From Pegoplata infirma (Eukaryota; Arthropoda; Insecta; Diptera; Anthomyiidae), in the NCBI GenBank assembly GCA_963921195.1, contig OY992536.1, positions 179,002,995 to 179,066,994 on the forward strand: DNA of 64,000 bases, written 5' to 3'. The notes beneath the pieces are model-generated. The model searched no databases, had not been told where the DNA came from, and saw only the letters and a list, made by a program, of their open reading frames with translations. Below are positions 57,876-64,000 of the stretch, piece after piece. Both the position numbers and the translations under genes were made by a program. Positions within the stretch are counted from its first letter, which is position 1. The number at the start of each line of letters is the position of its first letter.

Positions 57876-58316
57876 AGATTTTTTTTTTATATAAAAAAAT
57901 TTCTTGAAAAAATAATGAAATTCAGCAAACAAAATCAGTATAAACATAGTAAAATGTCTGTTATTTTCTAAAACTGAATGACAGAGATCTTAGTAAAAAT
58001 ATCATTCTCAGCAGAACAATCTGCTAAAAGATTGCTTATTCAAATTGAAAGTCGTTTAACAGATTTTTTGACAGAGTTTTTCTTTTGAGTGCATGGATTT
58101 GCTTAGATGTGTTTTTCCAAATATTCGAAAAGAAAAAATGTTTTTGCATTTCGGTAAAAAAACGTATTATTTTAAAAATATTTCCTAAGAGAAGAAGACT
58201 CCAGTTTTCACATGAAGCAAAATTTGTTAAAATCAGCTTTTTATTCTTCCCACTTTTGCTAAATCAGTCGAACTTTGACCCGCCATAATTCTGTAAATAC
58301 ACCAAATTAAAAAAAA

Positions 58317-58450
58317 AACAAGTGAGAGTGTTAAATTCGGCTGTGCCGAATCTTTGATACCCTCCAACATGTTAAAGTATATATAAAAAAATTTCAGAGG
58401 CGTTTTTGGAGAGGGGCTCTGTGGGGGTGCTAGTGGATACCTTCCCCAAC
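58317..58450 (-). repeat. HP-family terminal fragment
   Basis: ACAAGTGAGAGTGTTAAA then the perfect hairpin TTCGGCTGTGCCGAA and 'tctttgataccctccaac'. It breaks off after about 130 bp. Confidence 0.7.
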
Positions 58451-59125
58451 GCAATAAATGTTTACTAAATTATTTATTATGCTTTTTGAACTTTAGTTAT
58501 ATTATTTTCTCATAATTTTTATGTTTTTTTAATCCACGCCCACAAAAGGTCTTCCAAAAAAGACTAAAATTTCAGCTAAATTGTAGTCATTTGTTTCCCC
58601 CCACAAATTTGTAACACTATATTTACAAAAGAAATTTGTAAATAAAGTGTCACATATTTGTATTTACTAAACATTAAAAACTCCCTTAATTATTTTTCCT
58701 CCTGGCCACTCTAATTTTTATACATGCACCATACATCTAACAACAGACTAAAGGAAAATTTGTCTGAAAGCAAAAGCACACAAAGCGTACAATGTATTTG
58801 TACGTTTGAATGTGTACATTGACTCACACACATACTCGAACTATTGCTACATGGTATATTAACATTCAAAATAGGCAAAATTTCCTTTAAATGGGGAAAA
58901 AAGGCTCAAAAACAAAATATATAAAAAAAAAACTCTAAACGTCTACAAACGACAATGTGTTAGTTTGTATGTGTGTGTGTGTGTGTTTGTGAATGTTTTA
59001 GGCCAACTAAAACTAGGTGCATCAATGTACCAAATCTGCAAAGACTATTGCTGTATTGGATTTTTTTTTTTTTTTGAGAAAAAGGAGAAACAGTTTTTTT
59101 TGAAGAATCTGGGAAACTAGAGACT
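58451..59125. other. Unique-looking spacer with (TG)n
   Basis: A (GT)n tract near 58971-58986 and A/T homopolymers. No gene recognised. Confidence 0.45.
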
Positions 59126-59590
59126 AAATGTAGTAAAACTGCATTTACAGTTTTTCATTTCGTGATCCTGTTTCCTTTTAAAATGACTTGAAAGTTTTAG
59201 AGGATTATATTTTATAAAATATTTTGTAATATTTGTACTTGTTGTAGGATGCCACTATTGTGAGCAAAGGGGGATTTCCCCTAATTTTCCTATTTTATTA
59301 TTTTTACATATCAGGAAAAAGGAGGTAAGTAAGGTAAATTTTTAACAAAATATGTTGATAAAGTTTTCAAATGACTTAATCCACAAATTTTTATTCTGAT
59401 ATGGCAAAATATAAAAATGAAAAAATTAGGTGAGATCCACCTCTTTCATCTGCCGTCACCAGTGTCATCCTAGGACAATTACAAATATTCAAAAATATTT
59501 TACAAAATGTATCCTTTAAAACTTTGAAGTCCTTTTAAAAGGAAACAGGACCTCGAAATGAAAAACTTTAAACGCAGTTCTATTCCATTT
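59126..59590. mobile_element. Palindromic MITE-like element
   Basis: Arms 59130-59310 and 59410-59585 mirror each other: 'catttcgtgatcctgtttcc' / 'ggaaacaggacctcgaaatg', 'aaaactgcatttacag' / 'ctttaaacgcagttc', 'gtaggatgccac' / 'gtgtcatcctag'. Target duplication is not clear. The inner 'aaaaaattaggtgagatc' resembles 7935-7960. Confidence 0.6.
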
Positions 59591-60771
59591 GATATCTACT
59601 TTCAGACGTATATCATCCGGTTCATGTCTAATATTGGCTGCCGGACGGTGTTATTTGAAGCATCCTGCTTTTAAAACTGCCAAAAAGTATGCTCTAAAAA
59701 ATTAAGAAAAATATTTAAAATAGCATTTATTGAAATTGAACTTTCCAAATCTGATAAGGTACAGTAATTGTAAGATAAATAATTTTTAAATTACTCTAAT
59801 CGAATATATTTTTAAATAACATTTAAAAAAGCGACGATATCACCATATTTTTTTTTTTTTTTATATTTTAGTCTCTCGATGATGTCTCTTTTTAAGAACA
59901 CCCAGTTTTTCAGCAATAGTCTTAACCTACTTGGTACCTACGTTGTATAAGCATTTGTTTGACTATGTACGTAACTACACACAAACGAACGAGCGAAAAA
60001 AAAATATATTTCAATAAGTGGAAATATCTACGTTACATTATCTCAAATATAGGCTAAATTAAGCGGGAACTTTTTGATATTTTATTTTATAAATGTGAAA
60101 CATACTGCATTATACATATATAAACTATAGTATATAAAGATATAAGTTAGCGAATATATATAAACGCTAAACACAAAATTAAAATCAATTCAATTCCCAA
60201 AATCCCTATATACAAATTGTGAATGTTTGTATTTTAAAAGTTTATCGAAATATGGCATTTAAGTATGTATTAGGCGGGATTGAAAATTTACAAAGTCTTT
60301 GGATTAAATTAAAATGGTTCCTCCTTTTAAGGAGGAAGAAATATGCATCAAAAATTGGAGTTTTTTTATTTATTTTTGGTTCAGTTTTTTATATGGAACC
60401 ATGGACACGTTTTGAATAGTCTGTTTTATTAAAATTTTCGCACAAAAATATGCGGAAAATTGTACAAAGAAGTTTGAGAAAAATCGCTTAAAATCGATTG
60501 TAAAATATATAAAAAATTATGTTTTAAAGAGATTTATTCCAGCTCGAGGTCATTATTTACTTTACTAATTAAATCTATGATATTCTGATAGAATAATTTT
60601 TAAGAAAATTATTTTACTGTTTTAAATTTATTTAATTTTTGCAAGACTAATTCTAAGTAAACACGTGTTTTGGAATTTGTCAGATTCCATTATCAAGACT
60701 ATTAAGCAAATATAAAAACCCAATAGAAAACGTAGCAAAGGGAATTTAAATGACAAATCGCTAATGTTTTA
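59591..60771. other. Unique A+T-rich spacer
   Basis: 1.18 kb with short open frames only. No recognisable gene, RNA or TE end. Confidence 0.45.
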
Positions 60772-60850
60772 CCCTTTAACGACCACAGGCAAGTATACTT
60801 GCCAAAGCGTTTTTGGTGATTATTTTTGTTCAAGTGAATGATAGGATGTA
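60772..60850. mobile_element. piggyBac-like left terminus
   Basis: CCCTTTAACGACCACAGG followed by the palindrome GGCAAGTATACTTGCC (60788-60803, overlapping it by GG), the inverse of 48645-48725. The flanking target has decayed to TTTA. The element's body appears to be replaced or interrupted by the LINE that ends just beyond. Confidence 0.6.
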
Positions 60851-60905
60851 TGTCCTTTATTTATTTTAATAATTATACAAAGTATATATGTTTTAAAATA
60901 AAAGT

Positions 60906-61308
60906 TCAGGGTGAACATAGGGCGTTTACAATTTCTCTCCATCTGCTTCGGTTATAGGCAAGGGCTTTAATTTGGTTCCATGATTTGTTGACAGCACTGC
61001 ATTCTCGATTAATTGTTCTCATCCAGGTGGTTTGTGGTCGACCGGGTCTACGATGGCCTTGCGGGTTCCACTGAAGTGCAGCACGTGTAATATCATTTTG
61101 TGGTCTTCTTAAAATATGGCCTATCCACGTCCACTTACGTTTCATTATTTCAGATTCTATTGTTGTGTTATCTGTAAGCTGTAGTAGTTCCGTTGTAAAA
61201 ATGGTGTTGGGCCAGAAAATACAAAGGATGCGGCGTAAACATCGGTTTTCAAAACCCTAGAGTTTTTTCATATTAGACTGTGTTACTCCCCAAGTTGTAG
61301 AGCCATAT
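60906..61308 (-). pseudogene. LINE polyprotein C-terminal region
   Basis: Resumes after the MITE with YGSTTWGVTQSNMKKL, a TAG stop at 61257-61259, GFENRCLRRILCIFWPN, then KRKWTWIGHILRRPQND, RRPGRPQTTWMR and NRSRWREIVNALCSP before the natural stop at 60906-60908. This GHILRRP / WR..VNALC block is the conserved tail of a widespread invertebrate LINE group. Its function is unknown to me. Confidence 0.85.
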
Positions 61309-62010
61309 GGCGTACGGACATAGCGCCCAAGGTCTTATCGCCCAAAACCGTAAATGACATATCGCCCACACTGCGACATATAGCCCAACATGATAGGTCT
61401 AAAAATGTTATTTCTCCCAAAACAAAATTGTCAAAAAATCCAAAATATTTTTTTTGGGCGAAATGTCGAAATTGCGACTTCTATGATTTGTTTTATTGTA
61501 ATAAAGGTTTTCTGCGTAGCCGGCCTTTGGCCGGGCTTAGGGATTATATACTCCATGCATTAAACCCACCCTCTCTGCAAACCAAAGCTATTTTGGTTAT
61601 CAGGCCTCTTTGAGGCATAACAAATTTGGTAGCGTAAAGGACTGCTACCCCAGAAAACTTTACTTTGCGGAGAGGGTGGGTCTAATGCATGGATTTTGTA
61701 ATCCCTAAGCCCGGCCAAAGGCCGGCTACGCATAAAAACTTTAAAATATTGTGTTAAAAAAAACAATTTTGGTGAGTTTTATGATTATTTTTTTGGGTGC
61801 TATGACATTTTATAAATATAACATTTTGATATTTGGGTAAAATGACATTTTTGATAATTTATATAAATTTAAAGAAAATTGTTAAAATACCCAAAAATAA
61901 TGGACATATCGTCCAAAAAATTTTGCAACAACAACTAACACACAGTTTTTTTGGGTGAAATGACATTTTTAAATTGGGCGATATACACTTGGGCGCTATG
62001 TCCGTACGCC
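61309..62010. mobile_element. Foldback-type MITE inserted in the LINE, 9-bp duplication
   Basis: The ends are perfect inverted repeats of at least 22 bp beginning GGCGTACGGACATAGCGC. They are flanked by a perfect 9-bp duplication GAGCCATAT (61300-61308, 62011-62019). Each arm carries spaced degenerate words (TATCGCCCAA, TTTCACCCAA, TATAGCCCAA). The centre (61512-61732) is a second inverted repeat. No coding. Nine-base duplications with repeat-bearing arms recall foldback/Mutator-group elements. Confidence 0.9.
61512..61732. repeat. Inner inverted repeat of the MITE, 67-bp arms
   Basis: Starts TGCGTAGCCGGCCTTTGG and ends CCAAAGGCCGGCTACGCA. The arms stay matched to 'acccaccctctc'/'gagagggtgggt', with about eight differences over 67 bp around an 87-bp loop. 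No target duplication was found at its edges, so it could be a separate nested element or the core of the MITE. Confidence 0.75.
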
Positions 62011-64000
62011 GAGCCATATAGCAGCACGGATTTAACGCTACAATCAAAGATGCGAAGTTTTGTTTTACTGCTGATAGAGTTTGATTTCCATACCTTCTGC
62101 AATGATTGAAAGGCCACTCTGGCTTTATTTATACGAGATCTTATATCTGCTGTTGTGCCACCATCTTTAGTAATCACGCTTCCCAGATAATTAAACGATT
62201 CTACGTCCTCGATTACAACATTTTCAAGTTGCAGTGGCGTGGTTGAATTTGTCCCTATACGCATTAGTTTGGTTTTTTTCAAATTGATTCTAAGCCCAAA
62301 TTTCATAGCGTTCGCTGAGAGTTTCTTCAACTTATCTTCTATGTCACTGAAACGATGTGCCATTAAGCAAATATCGTCTGCGTAATCGATGTCGTTAAGC
62401 TTTTCTGACATATTCCACTGAATACCATTTTGTGCTTCGGCATTAGTTTTCTCAAGTACACTGTCAAGTAACAGGAGAAAAAGAGTTGGCGACAGAATAC
62501 AACCCTGCTTAACACCTGTTGTGGATGAAAAAGGTTGACTATCTTTGCCATTGAAACGTACTCGGCTGGTAGACTCTCTATATAATTCTCGTATTAGCAT
62601 TACGATTTTATCAGGGATGCCTTTTGACGATAGCGTGCGCCACAGATGATCTCGCGATACTGTGTCAAAGGCCCTTTCAAAGTCGACAAAGAGGAGCTAA
62701 AGGTGAGTGTTATATTCTTTGGACTGTTCTATAATGATGCGAAGTGTATTTATGTGGTCCGCGCATGATCTACCCGTCCTAAAACCTGCTTGCTCGTTAC
62801 GAAGCATTAATTCTACTGCTGGTGCAATACGTCCAAGTAGAATTGTAGCCAATAATTTTGAAATGGCATTGAGCAACGTGATGCCTCTCCAGTTTTTACA
62901 ATCACTTAAAACCCTTCTTTTGGGAATCGTGACTACCACTCCTTCTTTCCATTCATTTGGTATTTCGATTGAAGTCCACACTTTTTTAATAATGGGAGCA
63001 AGTTTTACAGCCAGTATTGGTGCACCGTATTTAATTAGTTCTGAAGGAATATCGTCTGGGCCTGCTGATTTGCCATTTTTAAGTTTTTCAATGCAAAGTT
63101 TAATTTCACTTACTGATGGAGGGGCAGTGGATATATCTCTTCGCTGGTTACGTCTGTTTGATTGTTGTTCGTTTACGGTATCGCTGTTATGTAATGTTGC
63201 ATTTTCGGTAAAGAATTCACGCCACCGGTTGAGTTGTTGGTCCGGGGATGACAGGAGAGTGCCGTGTTCGTCCCTTATAGTTGCAGTGCTCCTTATGTTA
63301 TTACCACTGAGCTTCTTTATAGAGGCGTAGACTTGCCGCATATTGCCAGTATTTGCCGCTCGTTCCGTCTCTTCGGCTACGCTATTATAATACTTTTCCT
63401 TATCTTGGCGTACAAGTGTTTTTACTCTTGAGGCAGACTGTTTATATTGAAGTTTTGCTGCATGTTTTTGTTCTGGAGTTTTTGCTTTATTCTTAATGTT
63501 TTTAAGGTGCTTGCGGTTTTTTATTTCCACCTATGTTTCATTGCTGATCCATGGTTTTCGCCTCTTATCAACATGTCCAAGTACATCTTTGGCGGTTTGT
63601 TTACAGGCTGTAGCTATATCGTCCCAAGATTGTTCGCAATCTACATCAGATGGAAGTTTTAATGAAAGCGCATTTCTATATAACTCCGCTGTAGAGGGGT
63701 CCTGGAAACGAGTGGTATTAAATTTTGCTACATGTTTACGTTGTTTTATTGCTGCCGGTCGAAGACGAAAAGTGCCCACTAGCAGTTCATGGTCAGTGTA
63801 CAGATCAGCGCCTCTTCTAGTTCTGACATCTTCGAGAGATCCAACAAAAAGTTTGCTTACAATAACGTGGTCAATTTGGTTACGAGTGTTTTGGCCAGGT
63901 GACTCCCAAGTATACTTGTGTATATCTTTGTGTATAAAGTGTGTTCCACCAATGTACAAACTCTGTCTAGCGCATAAATCGACAAGCCTTTCCCCGTTAT
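62011..64000 (-). pseudogene. LINE endonuclease-reverse transcriptase, N-terminal and palm parts
   Basis: The endonuclease tail comes first: GGTHFIHKDIHKYTW, RNQIDHVIVSK, RGADLYTDHELLVG, where TDH stands for the catalytic SDH. After the TAG at 63531 come KSAGPDDIPSELI and the RTGRSCADHI block. After the TAG at 62697 follow FVDFERAFDTVS (motif A), GVKQGCILSPTLF (B), IDYADDICLM (C, YADD at 62373-62384), GLRINLKKTKLM (D) and FNYLGSVITKDGG (E). Without the stops this would be a complete RT palm. The reading frame ends in VLLYGS at the MITE junction. Confidence 0.9.

Larger units (their letters stand above)
57431..58091. mobile_element. CACTC-family MITE with tRNA-like module and tandem palindromes
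   Basis: CACTCAAAATAAATTCTCTG at the left, 'cagagtttttcttttgagtg' at the right, with CA on both flanks (57429-57430, 58092-58093). It includes a tRNA-like segment (57586-57656) and a tandem array (57700-57875). A relative lacking the tRNA-like part is at 32222-32395. No coding. Confidence 0.75.
60855..64000 (-). mobile_element. Young LINE (endonuclease + RT), runs off the window
   Basis: A non-LTR retrotransposon on the minus strand, 3' end near 60855-60900 (A+T-rich 3' region). The 5' part continues past 64000. All recognisable coding blocks from 64000 down to 60906 stay in one reading frame, interrupted by TAG codons at 63531-63533, 62697-62699 and 61257-61259 and by the 702-bp MITE at 61309-62010. 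The C-terminal GHxLRR block and RT motifs fit an RTE-like LINE. The exact clade is uncertain. Confidence 0.9.

Overview
The window is strongly A+T-rich eukaryotic DNA from an insect, most likely a higher fly (Diptera, possibly a calyptrate such as a blowfly or house-fly relative). That placement is an inference. It rests on the repeat types: a LINE with a (AACCTA)n tail, GTCCGTCC/GACGGACG-cored repeats opening with ATACCCT, and many TTAA, TA, 8-bp-TSD and foldback DNA elements. I find no convincing host exon, functional tRNA, rRNA or operon. It reads as intergenic or long-intron DNA built from nested transposable elements, short satellites and some unique A+T-rich sequence.

Local family labels used below. 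HP = GTCCGTCC repeats with a hairpin followed by ACTTGTT at one end and ATACCCT/GGGTATAAAAA at the other. CACTC = MITEs with CACTCAAAA termini. ACCCAGC = MITEs with ACCCAGCAAAA termini. W = elements with ACACAAAAAA..CCTTG ends. Y = elements starting GGCATTCC. V = short CACTGTGCACCG repeats. Z = repeats containing CACCGCTGAC.

Layout. 1-6.6 kb: HP copies and a 3.8-kb foldback element (CACTGTGC termini) with other elements nested inside. 6.6-14.7 kb: a multi-level nest. A TA-flanked element (8120-14715) holds a palindromic hAT-like element split at its centre by a piggyBac-like element, which is itself split by an ACCCAGC MITE. It also holds a Tc1-like remnant carrying a second piggyBac-like element with a recognisable transposase fragment and an intact small intron. 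16.96-20.10 kb: a 5'-truncated, decayed LINE with endonuclease, reverse transcriptase, RNase H and zinc-knuckle remnants (minus strand). 20-33 kb: HP copies, a palindromic element with tRNA-like arms, an A-rich satellite and CACTC/ACCCAGC MITEs. 33.7-36.8 kb: a W element with a 2.6-kb compound insertion. 37.6-41.3 kb: two hAT-like elements with 8-bp duplications, one inside a Y element. 43.6-46.5 kb: a 36-bp minisatellite, two tRNA-headed SINE-like units and the 3' tail of another LINE. 48.6-60.8 kb: more HP, hAT-like, W and CACTC elements, including a three-level nest at 53.3-55.0 kb. 60.85-64 kb: a young second LINE (minus strand, running off the window) interrupted by a foldback MITE with perfect termini and a perfect 9-bp duplication.

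Nothing here forms a pathway. The only protein-coding signal is transposon-encoded: two LINE polyproteins, one LINE 3' fragment, a piggyBac transposase fragment and a Tc1-like fragment, all broken. The useful information is the nesting order (relative age), the terminal signals that define each family, and recurrent modules (tRNA-like boxes, hairpin ends, shared satellites) found in otherwise unrelated elements.
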